A program made the position numbers and the translations under genes. A stretch of DNA of 64,000 nucleotides, from positions 248,001-312,000 of the forward strand of contig BLLK01000060.1 of assembly GCA_021927905.1 (NCBI GenBank). Direction: 5' to 3'. Shown here piece after piece: positions 31,053 to 44,090 of this stretch (its first letter is position 1; each line of letters starts with the position of its first letter). The notes below the pieces were generated by a model, which searched no databases, was not told the origin of the DNA, and saw nothing but the letters and a program-made list of their open reading frames with translations. Source of the DNA: Chaetoceros tenuissimus. Its lineage: Eukaryota > Bacillariophyta > Thalassiosirophyceae > Chaetocerotales > Chaetocerotaceae.

Positions 31053-33399
31053 TCAAGCCGCATTCACTTCAAACACATCCTCACTATGTGGGAGCTTAAG
31101 TTCTTCCTCGCTACCTAAATCTACCTGTCTTGCTCTGTGCATAACTTGCTTGATGTGAAGGACAATCATCGATAATGAATGGATAATGACAGCATAAATC
31201 ACAAGAACTATCATATCAAAAGATGGATCAATATCATCAATTTGATAAAACTCCAAGACTTCATTTCCTGTTCTGAACCCAGTTGAAATTAATTCTGTTG
31301 AATTTGATCCAGGCGAATTGAATTCAACAACAGAAGTGTTAAAACCAGAAGTGCCTACAAACTCTTTGTACATAAATGTTCTCCATGAGTATGTATGAAA
31401 CGAAACATGATTCGTCCATTTCAACCACGATGGAAAGTCATCTGGGACTAACATGAAGCCTTGAAACAACATGAACAAACCATAAACTCCAGCCACAGCC
31501 GCGATTCCAACAATGTAGTGAGGGACCAAGAATGAAACAAAGTATGCAAGAGCTTCTGCACAATTTAGGGCCAAAAACATGTTTACAAAGTAATAAACTG
31601 GCTCGTTCAGACCCGTCATAAGCATAATGATGATAGTTGTCAATAGAGCTAACACGCACGTTCCGAACAATGATGTGACTGATTGAGAAAGCATATAAAC
31701 TGCAGGATGATAGTAACCGTTGCGTACTTCCTTTTCAACTATTCCTCTTTCCATCATTGAAAACGGAACCACTGCAATACTCATAAACACGAAAAATGCC
31801 ACGCAATAAAATATCAATGATACTCTTGCTGTAATACCCGATTGAGTTTTGTTTTTACCAAGATCCCAGAACATTGCCTTCAATAATGAATGTGAGCGCG
31901 TGCGTGTTACACGTTTGAATCTACAGGTTTCTATTGCATCATATTACTTACACCAATACACAAGGAGAGCATTATATACATGAACACACGTGTTCCAAAA
32001 GTACCAGGATTCTTCCAAAGATTTAATAGATTTCTTCTTGTCAATGCCCGTAGAACTTGAATGATATTGCCTCTATCAGAGGCAGATGTTGCAATTTGAA
32101 TCTCATTACTAGCTGTGATGCCGATGAATCCTAATGAGCTACGTCTTCTCGGAGAGGTCGACGATTTCAAAGAAATTCGTTGACTACTTTGCTGTGGCTT
32201 GTGTTGCCTCTCCCGCTGATGGAACGCAACCTCCCAGTCATCCACACTCATTTCTTGCTTATGAAACTCTTCATGGACCATTGATACATAAAAGTCTGCA
32301 GGGTTAAAGTTGGGAGGGGTTGGATGACCTTGTTGAGCAAAGAAGGATTCCATTTCAGTTCTTGGGCCTTGATACATTAGCTTTCCTGCCGAAAGTAAGA
32401 TTACATTTTCGAGCATGTTCCATATAAAACTATTTGGTTGATGAATGGTCATAATGACTCTTCTTCCAGGTGCTTTTGCATAATCAACTAGGAATTTCAC
32501 AAGTTCAAATGCTGATTCACTGTCCAATCCCGATGTAGGTTCTGAAGAAATGTTGTGTGAGTCAACATACAAAGTTCGAATGCTTGTAGCTACGTGGATA
32601 TATTAAATTGCATAAACATACCATCTAAAAACAATGTTTCCGGCCTTGATAATGCCTCGAGGGCTACGCTTAATCTTCTTTTCTGTCCGCCCGACAATCC
32701 TTTGCGGAACACATCGCCTACAATTGTATCTGCATGATTCTCTAATCCAAGCCCCACCAATAGATCCATGGATAGTTTTTGATTTGCAAAAGTGTCTGAC
32801 ATACCGGTAAGGTAGCTATAATGGAGCATATAATCGCGACATGTATAAAAACTATGCAGGTGGTCTTCCTGAGGCACAAATCCAACATTTCCCTTCAGAG
32901 AGACAGTACCCTCAGCTTCTACACCAGCACTAATTGTTCCAGTTAGAAAATTCAATAGAGTCGTCTTTCCAGAGCCAGAGGGGCCTAGGATTGCTGTTAC
33001 CTTTTTACGACATTACAAAGAAAATCTTTGTGTTTAGTTCAGTGTATTAATGTATCTAAAATATCAGCTTTGTAAAAATATTACCTTTGATTCTGGAAAT
33101 AAAACGGTCATCGGATGAAGTAAAGTTTTGTTCTCACGACGAGATACAGCTTCCACATGCTCTATTGCAGCATATGCATCTCCTTTAGTACCAATACCTG
33201 AACTCAAATCAATAAGATGCAACGCCTTCATTGATTGCATTCTCACAGATTTATTAGTGGAGAGTGTTGACCCAAAGATAGGTGATGTTGACTCAATGTT
33301 GTTATCCTCGACTAGGAAATCTTCTCCCCCTTTCTCCTCCTTCTCGTCAGTAATTACTGACAGCTTCTTTGGACTAGGCTCATTGCTATAATCCTCCAT
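31053..33399 (-). CDS. ABCG-type (White/WBC) half transporter, four exons
   Basis: Exons are 33399-33085, 33000-32622, 32541-31952 and 31877-31053, giving 702 residues with phases 0, 1 and 0. The nucleotide-binding domain comes first: Walker A GPSGSGKTT at about 111-119, a Q-loop region FVPQEDHL, signature LSGGQ at about 207, and Walker B TLFLDEPTSGLDS across the second intron, which splits the catalytic glutamate codon. A linker of about 100 residues leads to six membrane segments in exons 3 and 4, with NGYYHPAVYMLSQ typical of ABCG proteins. This order (NBD then TMD) marks the ABCG family, which dimerises to export lipids or other hydrophobic compounds. The substrate is unknown. Confidence 0.92.
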
Positions 33400-33726
33400 T
33401 ATTTGTTTTTTGTGGAGATGTTGATGAAGCTGAAGCTAGTCGTAAGAATTCTTAGATGGTGAATTATGAAGGAACAACTTCAAGAAGGGATGTGTGTGAT
33501 GAGAACACTATTTCATTATTGCACGCGCACCTCTATTTGATATTTTGGGACTAAAAAACTACAAAGACATTCATTTCTTTATTTCAGTTCTCGTCATTGG
33601 ACAAGAATATACTTTTTATCGAAAGCATCTTTTCAAATACTTTGGACTTACTATTTTATCACACAAAATTTATATATATTATAATGCAAACGAGCAAATG
33701 AGCAAATGACCATAAAATCATCAACC
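33400..33726. other. Intergenic region, nothing recognised
   Basis: 327 bp upstream of the ABCG gene and downstream of the M11 protease stop. AT-rich, with TATATATATT near 33670. No other feature was seen. Confidence 0.35.
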
Positions 33727-36700
33727 TTATGGACATGTCTCACACGTCATGAAACAAGTAGCTGATGCAGGTTTTAACTCCAAGATTGGAGACTTCTCAA
33801 GGCCTGCATCAAGAGGATTGGTACCGCATATCGATGATCGCTTGTTATCTCTATTGGGGCTTGCCAGCCATTCGCATGTTTTCATTTTTTCAACATCGCC
33901 ATTTACGTTTTTGATAAACAGCTTATGATTTTCGCAAGTTTGCATACATACCTCACCTGCTGATTTAAAGATTCCAGACTCGTCACTGCTTTGACATAAA
34001 CGAATTAATTTCGCCTTTTTACTAGGTTTCCTTTCGGCTTTACGAGCAAGCTTCTTTAGCCACCCACACGATTTTGTGACTGTTGACCCATCATCTTGAA
34101 GCTTGTAGAAGAAAAGGTCATTCTCTGCCTCACTTCTGCATGATTCCATTCCAACTCTTGTAGGGGAATGTGAAGGAGCAGCTGTGGGTGCTGGGTTTGG
34201 AAATACATCACAATCTGTTTCACATGTATCCGCACAAACCTCAGAAGCTGATGGAAATCCTCCTTTGCCATCTTTGTTGCAAACTTCTGTTTTGACTGCC
34301 GAAGACTGTTCCCGTAGCCATTTGCAGTCTTTCGTATTTGGCTTCCCGTTGGACTTATCCTTATTATAGAAAAGGACTCCATCTACATCCCTTGCACAAA
34401 GTCTAGTGCATGTATTTTCTATGTCATTAGCTTGGCAGGGGTCCTTGAGGATTGATGTAATTGTATCACAAGTTACTACAAAAGCTCGATCACTATCAAG
34501 TGCAAATGGGAGTTTAGAATCCATGCACGCAACTCTCTCCGAACATGCCAAAGGGCAATGTGATGCAACTTTATCACTGCAGCGTTTATCTGGTTTCTCT
34601 CTGACCCAAGCGCAGTCAAGCCATTTTTCCATTCCGTTCGCAATCATTTTGAAGGTATGAATGGAATCCCCAAAGAAGCGAGGTTCTAAAGTTGGATATG
34701 CTGTTGGTTTGTTTGTGTTTTTAGTTGAAGGACTCATAGATATTGATGGTTTGAAAGAAGGTGCTGGAGCATTCGATTTTAAATAATGTAGCACTCCTCT
34801 GAAGTTTACAATCGTGCCTTCATTTGAATAAACTTCATTAGAGCTGACTCCTGTGAAAATTTTAATGTCGTCGTTTTCCTCTACAATTAGTCCTTTCTCG
34901 TTATCCTCCCTTTTTCTGTAAGACAAGTATGAGCCTGAAGAGAGTTTCACATAGATTGCTTTCCTGGAATTTGTATTGATCACGATTTTCTCATCCAGTA
35001 CAATATCAATTATCCGATTAGATGGTGTAACAGATTCGATATCAGCGACAAGATTGAAGTTATCAAGAACTGGTTGTGCATCATAAGATCCGTCTACATG
35101 ATATACTTGAACATTCACAGCACTACTAGAGGACCATGTTCGTAGCGAAATTCGATGGATTGAAATATCAGTAATGGCATCAACGTCAAATACAACCCCT
35201 CTTACGTTGCTTGCAGTGCTACTTCCACTGAGCTGAGGGTCTGAGTCCACTTCGTTACAAAATATTGGTGCAAAGCAGTCAGTAGGACAAGTTAAACATG
35301 ATTCCCCATTCCATTGTTCGCAGATAAGATTTCCTTCAAGAAAAAGACAGTTGAAATGAGAGTTGAATACTTGGACAAAATCCACAAATGATTTGTAACT
35401 TACCACACACATCTAGTTTCACAGAGTGTTTGCAAATTCCTTTATCTGTACAAATATCCAAAGTTGCTTCATTATCATCATCACAATCGCTTGCAACATC
35501 GCAATAATTTTGATTCAGACCAAAATCATATGATAAACTTCCAGCAAACAATACATCTGCTTTTAATGTACTAATACTGGTACCTCTCCCGCCACCAACA
35601 AACAATACCATATCAGTATTTTCTTTCTGAATATCACCCTTTTGGACATCTCCTGATAGAGGCTGAGTGAAGCTAGAACTATATGTTATATAAAAAGTTC
35701 TCCTTGTTCCCATCGGAGTCGTCAATAGAGTGATTGATGATGCAGCAAGTTCAACAGTATAGGTTCTTGTGGAAACTGACCCATCATAGTACTTCGTGAA
35801 ACCGTCCAAGGTGGAAACGTGAGACCAAGAGCCGGGTCTCGAATAAATCGTGACATTGGTACTAGACCTCATGATACTAGCACTTAGCTCATAAAAGGTA
35901 ATGTCTCTTTTTGCCTCAACCTCAAATATAATTCCATACACAGCACTTGATGCTGAGCTGACTGAAAGATTAGTGTCCAATTCATCACAATTATTTGGTG
36001 CAGCACAATCTTGTGGGCAAGATTGACAAGATTCTCTCTCTTCGCAAACTCCATTTCCACAAACGCCCGATATGATATTGTTTATGCACCTGGAATTTAT
36101 GCATTTATCTTCTGTACCAATATTGTTGTCGTTGCATTCAAGATCATTTTTGCATGGAAGCCCTTCAATGAAATACCTCATTCGTCCGTAGAAAGACCAA
36201 GGTTCAGAAACTCGCCCAAAATCAAACTTGATGAAAGAGCCAGCAAGTAGCTGTAACTCATCTGTCTCCGAAACTACTTCTCCAACAGGTAGAGAATTTG
36301 TAGGTGCTACGAAATATCCAGATTCCTCGAAAGTGATGTACACTCCCCGAGTTTCAAAAGCTTCCATAGTAAAAGGATAGTCAAGAACAATATTCCTTCC
36401 TGATTTTGATAATGTCACATTTTGATGCGCAACGAGAATCCATTTGTCTGGATCATTTTGCACTCCAACATGTGACATACCATTGATCCTTGTAACATAC
36501 ACAAAGGTTTCGTATGTTAAATTACTGCTAGAACGTGGGATATCGATTCCGTATGCAGTAATGCTTTTGGATTTGGTCTTTACGTCAAACATCATGCCGT
36601 TTTGATTGCTATAAGACGAAAAAGGCCACTCTTCATCCCATATAAGCCCTACGACACCAGTCTCTCCGTTATCAGGAAAAGCACAATCTGCATCGCAATT

Positions 36701-39700
36701 GAGCCAAGTCTCTCCATTGGAGGTTTCACATACTCTATTTCCACAAACATTCATAATGACTTGATTACGACAAGATCCAACAGAGTTGATGTCAAAGAAA
36801 CACTCGTCGGAAGTAGTTGGATCTCCATCATTGCATTCCACATCATCATAGCATTTATGACCCTTGGTATATTGAATACTTCCATAAAATTTGGCAGACG
36901 GATGAGTCACTTTTGCAAACGGTTCCCTTTCCAAGACAATGCCCTCAAGAATGCGAAGACTCTTGTCTTCCAATACTACACCTCCAGTGCTTCCAGATCC
37001 TTCTCCATAATTGAGAGTCCAATTGTCTTTAATATGTCATGAAAATTTAGATTCACATCGGATGAAGAGGTGAAACCACATTAAGATGAAGGGTATTAAA
37101 AAGAACTTACCATCAATTGTGATGTAAAATGCTCTCTGTTCATTTTTGTACATTCTCACTGGGTGGTCTAATTGCAAGACTATTCTTTCCTTTTCAAATC
37201 TATATAATTTGTCAGGCTTCATGATTTGAAGCCATGCAGCCTCCTTCAATTCATTCCCTTGAAATGTGCCCTTTCTTGTAAAGATCTCAACACGCTGATC
37301 ATCCTGATATTCATCTCGAAATGTGTAGATTTCAAATCCTTCAATCGTCAAGTCCTCATCTGCTATGACATCAAACATATTACCGCTAACTTTTGTATCA
37401 AATTTGTACCTATAGTACCCGTTAATCCACCCTTCCCCAAACTCATTGATTCCAAGGCCAATAATTTTACAATCATTCGGGATCTTGCAGTCTTGAGCAC
37501 ATGTGTAGCAGTTCTCACCTACTTCTGGTTCACAAATACTGTTTCCACATATACCAACATTTGACCCAACGTCAAAATAACTTTGAAAAAGTTCGAGGTT
37601 AGGAACAGAAAACAATTCCTGTAATCTTTACTGAGATGAACGAACTACTACTCACCATTCATTTGTGTTGAGGTCGCACGTGTCAGTTGTATTTGTGTTG
37701 CCATCATTGCATTGCGAATTCAAATCACATTGGACTCCATAATTGTACTTTACTCTTCCAATGAAATATGCAGGCCATCCCATGAAATCAATATAAAGGC
37801 CAAAAGGATATTCTGGGGCAACACCTGCTCTCAGTGCAATATCGCCATTTTCAACAAACGGAAAGCCCACAGATTCCCACCTTCGTTTTACATAGTTTGT
37901 CGCAGGACGCATCCACAACTGTGCAGCCTTCTGCAAGGTAATATAGATACCAACCGTTTCTCCCGCCTTCATGCGAATTGGGATATCAAGAAAAATCTCA
38001 TCTTCTAGGGGCGGTAAGCAACCTGTGACATTAGGTATGACAACAGGGTGGGGAGTCGGTCCTCGATGTTCCACCCACGCTTCCTTGGAAAATTGGCTGC
38101 CGATCCATGTTCCACGCTTCGAATAAATTTCTGGATATATGAAATCCAGTGTCTCGCCTGAGAAAGTTGTACCAGAGTACATAATTTCAAACGCATAGAT
38201 TTCAATATCATTTTTAGCGGTAACATCAAACATAAAGCCTGCTGGATCCCAGCTACCACCTGTACGGATAACCTGTAAAGAATTAAAGATAAAGGAAGGA
38301 TTTTTTTGAGTGTTTTGTTCAGACAACTTTTTTATATAGGCAGGGTTGACGTTTCGAAAGTATGCAAAACATACCTTGGTACACTTTTTCGGCAAGTCAA
38401 AGTAGGAAATAGAATTGCAGTCTGAAGGAGATTTACAATCAAGGGGGCATGTTTTACATGTCTCGCCAGCTTCCGCTTCGCATATACCTTTTCCATAACG
38501 CTGTGTAAGCAAAGAAGAAGAAAAGGTGATGAATTTTCTTGGTTCCTTTCAATTACTTACCATTACCACAACAATTATCTTTAGATTGATAGATACATTT
38601 CTGATTTGAACAAGTAGCTGTCACACAACCCGAAGTTCCTACGGAGCAATCGCTTGCAACTGCGCAATCTTCCACCTCCAGTTCAATATTAACAGAAGCA
38701 GTGTCGACACTATCTCCATCTACGCCAACATTACCAAAAGCAATAATCAGATCTCTTCCACTGAAGAAATTTTCGACCCGGAAAGAACTATTGGGTCCTA
38801 CAGCACCAATAAGCAGCGACCTTTCTCTGAACTCGGCACTCACAATTGTCAGCATGTCCGCATATTCCCCTGTATCAATGTTGATCCCCTTCTTTCTGTT
38901 ATACGACACATATAGGTTATTTGACTCAGGATCTGAGTTAATCACTTCAACTACGAGTGTATGTTCGCTTGTTACTTCACCATAATCCGCGACCCCAATG
39001 AGTTTTCCAGTAAACGAGTTATCCACGGGGTTCAGAGTTACAGTGTGCTCATAGTAACCCAGTTCCATCATCTTGGCTCCGTTAAAACATTTTCTTGTAT
39101 CATCTTTCCCATCACCGTAACCCATGATGTCAGTTGTGTCTCCATACTCAAGGGACCTGCGAAAAAAGAAGGTAAAAAATTAGAAAGACCGCTTGGTGCA
39201 ATGAATATAGCAAACGTGATCAAGATTGCTATTCCTTACCCTTCGCCACTATGATGAAGATCTAAGTTATGCCCAACCTTTGAATGGATGAAACTAGATA
39301 AGTATGATGGTATGAATGGAGATATTTTAGAGCACGTTTCAAAATACTTACTTCATGAACTTGGTTCAAAACATCTGCAACAGCGTCGTCATTGTAATAA
39401 CTTTCTGTACCCTTTATAAAATGATCGTGAGTAATGGATGAAAACACATGGCTATATCAAGCTCTATACGTACCGGTTTATATGCAAAAGCTACCCAGCT
39501 TGTAAAATAATTGTAGATGGTGTTTGGAGGCATCACATACATGACGTGATCATAATCATCCAAATCCAAGTCCAGTCCACCAAATTCAGTTGAATTTTGA
39601 GCAATTTCAGCGGCAATATTCCCAACATGCAAGGTTTCAAAGGAAGAAATAGAAGAGCTAGGGATGGATAATTCAACAACACCACTATCTACATCAGAAT

Positions 39701-40475
39701 AGAGGGCTGTCACAAGCCCTCCCGCAGGACGGAAGTCGATTAATCCATATGAACAGGCATTAAATTGAGTTCGGAGATTCACAGGGTCACCATTTTCCTT
39801 CAACCCAAATATTGAATCGCTAATTTCTGCCGCGCTTAGTGTTGGCGGAGTCCTTCCTTCAACCGAAATTCGGAAGACAATCACGTCTTTTGTTCCATAT
39901 TGATTGAATGCAAGTTTACGCGAATGCTTAAACTTTGAGGTTGAGTTTTCTGGAGGGAATTGCCATTCGAGAACTGGCTTAATGGAGATGTAGCCACCTT
40001 CGGCTTCATCATTTTGATCAGGGACATGTAGAGTTGAATCTACAAAATCAACTTTTGCACCACCTCTGATGACCAATCTTGTCATCCCTTTTGCAATAGC
40101 TTCTTCACGATCTACATTGAATCCATCAGGAAGATTCAAAAGCCTCAAGTGAAGTCCTTTCGTGTGTCCAGTACCAGATTTACTTGGATCAGCAACACAC
40201 GTGAAGTCGACCTCGTGCTTGAATTTAGCCGTGACTTTTGAAGAACGAGAAAGAGTATCTTTCGGCTCTATCTCAATCTTTGCCACAGATGTAGCAACTT
40301 CATCACAGACAAAATAGTCTTCAGTGTCAAAGTCAACGAGATCATCTTTTAGAAAGGTATCTGCATCGAAGGCCGGTAGATCTGCAGAATTTGCAATAGT
40401 AAAATCTGTAGTCATTAGAAGTAATGCTACGCATCTCAGTGATAACTTGAGACACCTAGATGTCATCATGTTCAT
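33727..40475 (-). CDS. Giant secreted gametolysin-like (M11) metalloprotease, nine exons
   Basis: Exons: 40475-39474, 39411-39352, 39277-39240, 39156-38561, 38487-38375, 38272-37656, 37580-37111, 37026-35404, 35333-33727. All joins have GT-AG ends and matching phases, giving 2041 residues. A signal peptide (1-30) is followed by a propeptide-like region. The catalytic domain has HEVGHNLDLHHSGE at 353-366 (zinc site), YGDTTDIMGYG at 371-381 (Met-turn), and KCFNGAKMMELGYY just after. Then come five modules of about 240 residues, each opening with CGN..(I/V)CE and a C..C...C cluster and followed by a beta-rich part with MFDV and FYIT-like strands. The last 300 residues hold four C.W(L/V)...TC cysteine repeats. 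M11 enzymes degrade cell walls or extracellular matrix. It is probably a secreted or surface protein. Confidence 0.85.
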
Positions 40476-41081
40476 GTCAGTTTATTTGTGGGAGAAGGTT
40501 TTATCTACTCCGCTCAATTTTCCCTCTCTTCAGTCACTTCGTCAATCTTAGACTAGAAGCAGCTATATCTGTTCCAAGCAAAGTAAGTAATCACTCACTT
40601 TAGATATGGGAATTATGAGTTTATCGATTTGCTTGGGGTTGCACTTATTAGAGAACAAGCACATCAGCACATCTCACTCAGAAGTTCATGTGCACGGCGG
40701 AAGTCTTTTTGCACCTAAGGAATGAGGACATTCTGTCATGATTCAACTTGATGTCAATATTGCTAATTTCATAAGTCATTCCCAGAAAAAGGAAGTCAAA
40801 TGTCAAATGACTTTTTTAGAATACCAAACCTGCTTTCAGCTTACGTACTTCAATACCGTACTGGTACTGCCTTAGTTCTGATCCTCAAAGTCAATCAGAT
40901 CGAAGAACACTGTAGCAATGAGATTACAATCCTTAATGTTGTTGGTATTTGATGGCGAGGTTGTTGACGAGGACTAAATATAAGTAGCCCATCGAAGAAC
41001 CATTACTAGTATGGTCATGGAGACTTTGTTCGAAACTTGATGATAAAAATATCATGATAGCCAAATTACAAATTTTAAAAC
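40476..41081. other. Intergenic region, nothing recognised
   Basis: 606 bp upstream of the M11 protease and downstream of the helicase stop. It should contain the protease promoter. No repeat or RNA gene was recognised. Confidence 0.35.
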
Positions 41082-43775
41082 TTATACAGCCATGTTAATT
41101 TCATGAGGCATCATAGGTACAAATTCGAATGTATGCCCTTTCCCATATTGTACCGAACACCTTAAATACCACTTCCCCTGGTTCTGTGTATTATTTTTGA
41201 CTTGATTGATGATACACGGAGCATCACAAAGACAGCATTTTGATTGTTTATACCTCTCCTTCATCTTTCTTTCCAAGTGTATTGAGTCTGCGGCCATTTG
41301 GTCAAAAGTATATATAGAATCCTTCCAAGTTCCAGAGTAAAGCTCACCACGAGTTAAAGAGTCGTAAAACTTTTGAACCTTCTCGCTCACTTTAATTTCT
41401 TGTAGGCTGAAATTTTCTACGACCATTGATTTTAAACTTCTGCCGCGTGAGCATGCGACATATGCTTGGCCAAAATCAAAGCATCCTTGGAGATCTACTT
41501 TTAACCAATCAATTGTCATTCCTTGAGACTTATGAATGGAGATCGCCCAAGCTAGAGTTAGAGGACATTGCCATCTGATGGCCTTTCCACAACTTTTGAA
41601 CACCTTGCCAAATGGCTGCGGTAGTATTAGTCGTGATTTCTCATTGGTAAATTGAACATAAGGGAGACTTTCCGACCCCTGCAATAGCACTTTTTCAATT
41701 GATTTCATTTCTTTCATCAGATCATCCTCTTGCATTCTTGTAATGTGTCGAAGTACAACAGGTAAAATTATTTCATCTACATCCAAGCCACTGGTGTCAA
41801 AACTTGCTATGAGGTCTGATTTAGAGTCTTCATCTTCCATCTGGATATTCTCTTGGCTATTGTCTTCTTTTTTACATTTTCCACTGTCGGTCTCCTTCTT
41901 CTCAAATTTCCCCAAACCTTTTCTCTTTGCAAATTCCTGAAGAAGAAAGGAATGATACGCCCGAGTAGCAACAAAACCTTTCACTACACCTCTTGATCCA
42001 TTGGCAAGTTTGTCTGGAATGCTAAGATTCCAAAGTAACATTACCTGCGCATCTTTCTTTAACTCCATCTTCTGAGGTACCCTACACTTGCTGTCTTGGA
42101 AGTGTACATCGGCGGCATGTTTTTTCAGTCGTTCAAAATCTTCTACAAGTTGTTGATTGAAAGACTTGTATCTCTCAAAAAGTATTTCCGCGCTTTCTCC
42201 CACATTGACAACATTATCTTTCTCCATGAAAGCCTTGAAAGAGTCGATAGACATTTTCGCATTTCGCATCTTTTCTTCTTCCCATGCATTTATTTTTGCC
42301 AGCAATTCTTTCTTTTCTTTTTTGAGAGCCGCAATAACTTCCATATCCATTTCATCAGCTTCTATTTCTTTGCAAATCTTTTGCTGTATTATTGACTGTT
42401 GACATCTTGCGTACGCCACATCAGGAGGTTCCAGAACAGTTTCAACAGCCCCAAAAAGATAAGGCATATGACCTATATGTTCAAGTTTGTACTTTCGAAG
42501 AAGCTTTCCTTTATATTCATTGTCTAGCTCTACTTCATCGTGAGCTTTGAACCTTACTTCATCTCCAGGAAGTTGATTTATTCCTTCTCTATTTCTTTCA
42601 TCCACTTTCCTATTCTTGGAATACAATTCTGTAGGTAATATCCCATCATCCCTTTCATAAAGAGGTGCTTTTAGTGAGCTCAAAGCAGCATTATGTTTGT
42701 ACATTTCACCAAAGTTTCCTACTCGCATAGCATTCAAAAGATCAACCAATCCGTCATTGTCAGCCTGTCTATGTATTTTCTCAAGCTCAATAGTTTGTAG
42801 ATTACTCCGCTGCCATGCACAACTTTCAAAAGCATAGCTTCCTTGCCTACCAATTTTTAAATTATATTCTGTCTCCCATAGTTCATCATTGGCCAAGAGT
42901 ATACCATGGTTGTTCGTATTGTCAGATTTATTTGGAATAGGAGGCAGCTGATAAAAGTCACCAACAACGACTATTTGCATTCCACCAAACGCTGGTATAT
43001 CACCCAGTCCCCCCTTTTCCGGTGGTTCCCATCGCATGTCAAGCATATGTTGATTTATCGTTGTATTTCTTTTCGTCTTTGAACTTTCCATATTTGGTGA
43101 TTGTGACAAGCTTGAATATGAAGATTGCGAAACACCACCTGCCTTTTCCCAGGTGATATTTTCCTCTTTGATCTTTTTCACCCTATCAACAGTATCATTA
43201 TAGCATCTCAAAATAGAAATCATACACTCTAGTGCATCGAATAAATGTCCATCCAACATGGAAACTTCTTCAATCACCAAAACATGAGTTTTACAAATCT
43301 TTTCTCGAATCTTTTTATCATACATTCTATCAAAGTCGGAATAATATTCACCTAGCCCAAAACCACCCCAAGAGTTGAGAGTTACTCCATTGGATTGAAT
43401 CGCAGCTATTCCTGTGGGGGCAGTCACATAAAGATTCTTTCGTTCTGATGAAAAAGCAGCCAACATCTTTCTCGTTGTCCATGATTTCCCTGTCCCAGCT
43501 TTTCCAGTCAGGAAAATGTTTTTACCTTCCATGGCCAATTCGATCGCTTTCTTTTGCAAAGGATCACCGTCATCTAATTTGTCTTCTAGTTGAAGACTAG
43601 ATAATCTGTGAACTACTTCGGAATAGATTGGACTACTCTCTAAATCCAAGATATCATCACTTGATGACTCCTCTTTGCCGAATGTAAAGACTCGTTTGAC
43701 GGCCCTATCTCTCTCGTCTGCATCCAGAGCAGCTCTCTTTCCAGGTGTCAGATTGTCTTCTTGTTGATGATCCAT
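41082..43775 (-). CDS. PIF1-family DNA helicase
   Basis: A single exon of 897 residues. The helicase core starts near residue 70: FLTGKAGTGKSWTTRKML (Walker A), VTAPTGIAA (motif Ia), VLVIEEVSMLDG (motif II), IVVVGDFYQLPPI (motif III), then ELEKIHRQ. The last motifs appear near 770 in LAWAISIHKSQGMTIDWLKV and GQAYVACSRGRSL. Between them lies a charged insertion of about 130 residues with coiled-coil character. Near the C terminus CCLCDAPC, a spacer and KWYLRCS resemble a GRF-type zinc finger, although the final cysteine of that motif is not obvious. PIF1 enzymes unwind DNA 5' to 3' and act at G-quadruplexes, telomeres and in mitochondria. No transit peptide is clear. Confidence 0.9.
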   Translation of the reverse strand: MDHQQEDNLTPGKRAALDADERDRAVKRVFTFGKEESSSDDILDLESSPIYSEVVHRLSSLQLEDKLDDGDPLQKKAIELAMEGKNIFLTGKAGTGKSWTTRKMLAAFSSERKNLYVTAPTGIAAIQSNGVTLNSWGGFGLGEYYSDFDRMYDKKIREKICKTHVLVIEEVSMLDGHLFDALECMISILRCYNDTVDRVKKIKEENITWEKAGGVSQSSYSSLSQSPNMESSKTKRNTTINQHMLDMRWEPPEKGGLGDIPAFGGMQIVVVGDFYQLPPIPNKSDNTNNHGILLANDELWETEYNLKIGRQGSYAFESCAWQRSNLQTIELEKIHRQADNDGLVDLLNAMRVGNFGEMYKHNAALSSLKAPLYERDDGILPTELYSKNRKVDERNREGINQLPGDEVRFKAHDEVELDNEYKGKLLRKYKLEHIGHMPYLFGAVETVLEPPDVAYARCQQSIIQQKICKEIEADEMDMEVIAALKKEKKELLAKINAWEEEKMRNAKMSIDSFKAFMEKDNVVNVGESAEILFERYKSFNQQLVEDFERLKKHAADVHFQDSKCRVPQKMELKKDAQVMLLWNLSIPDKLANGSRGVVKGFVATRAYHSFLLQEFAKRKGLGKFEKKETDSGKCKKEDNSQENIQMEDEDSKSDLIASFDTSGLDVDEIILPVVLRHITRMQEDDLMKEMKSIEKVLLQGSESLPYVQFTNEKSRLILPQPFGKVFKSCGKAIRWQCPLTLAWAISIHKSQGMTIDWLKVDLQGCFDFGQAYVACSRGRSLKSMVVENFSLQEIKVSEKVQKFYDSLTRGELYSGTWKDSIYTFDQMAADSIHLERKMKERYKQSKCCLCDAPCIINQVKNNTQNQGKWYLRCSVQYGKGHTFEFVPMMPHEINMAV

Positions 43776-44090
43776 CTCAGTTTGTTCAATATCATTGAAT
43801 GAGATTGTATTGTGTTTCAGTCATTGAATCAAATGCATACACAAGCTGTAGTTAAATGGTATGAAGCGTGTGTTTGGTTCATGAAATTTGCGCACCTTTT
43901 TTATGCACTAGCTAAATTAGATAGATTTAAATTTTGACACAAGATGTCGATCAATAGCTCAGTAAGTATGGTGTAGTGGCACAACGGCAACAGGCAACAG
44001 GCAACAAACGAGGCCATCATTTATTTTTTTGAATTTCATTTTACGAGTTAGTATTGCAGAGAGTGCACATTATTCAAAAAGAAACGGCAG
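43776..44090. promoter_or_regulatory. Divergent intergenic region
   Basis: 315 bp between the helicase and ARL2 genes. It includes a short tandem GGCAACA(G) run near 43986-44005 (CAACGGCAACAGGCAACAGG). Both promoters should lie here. Confidence 0.35.
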
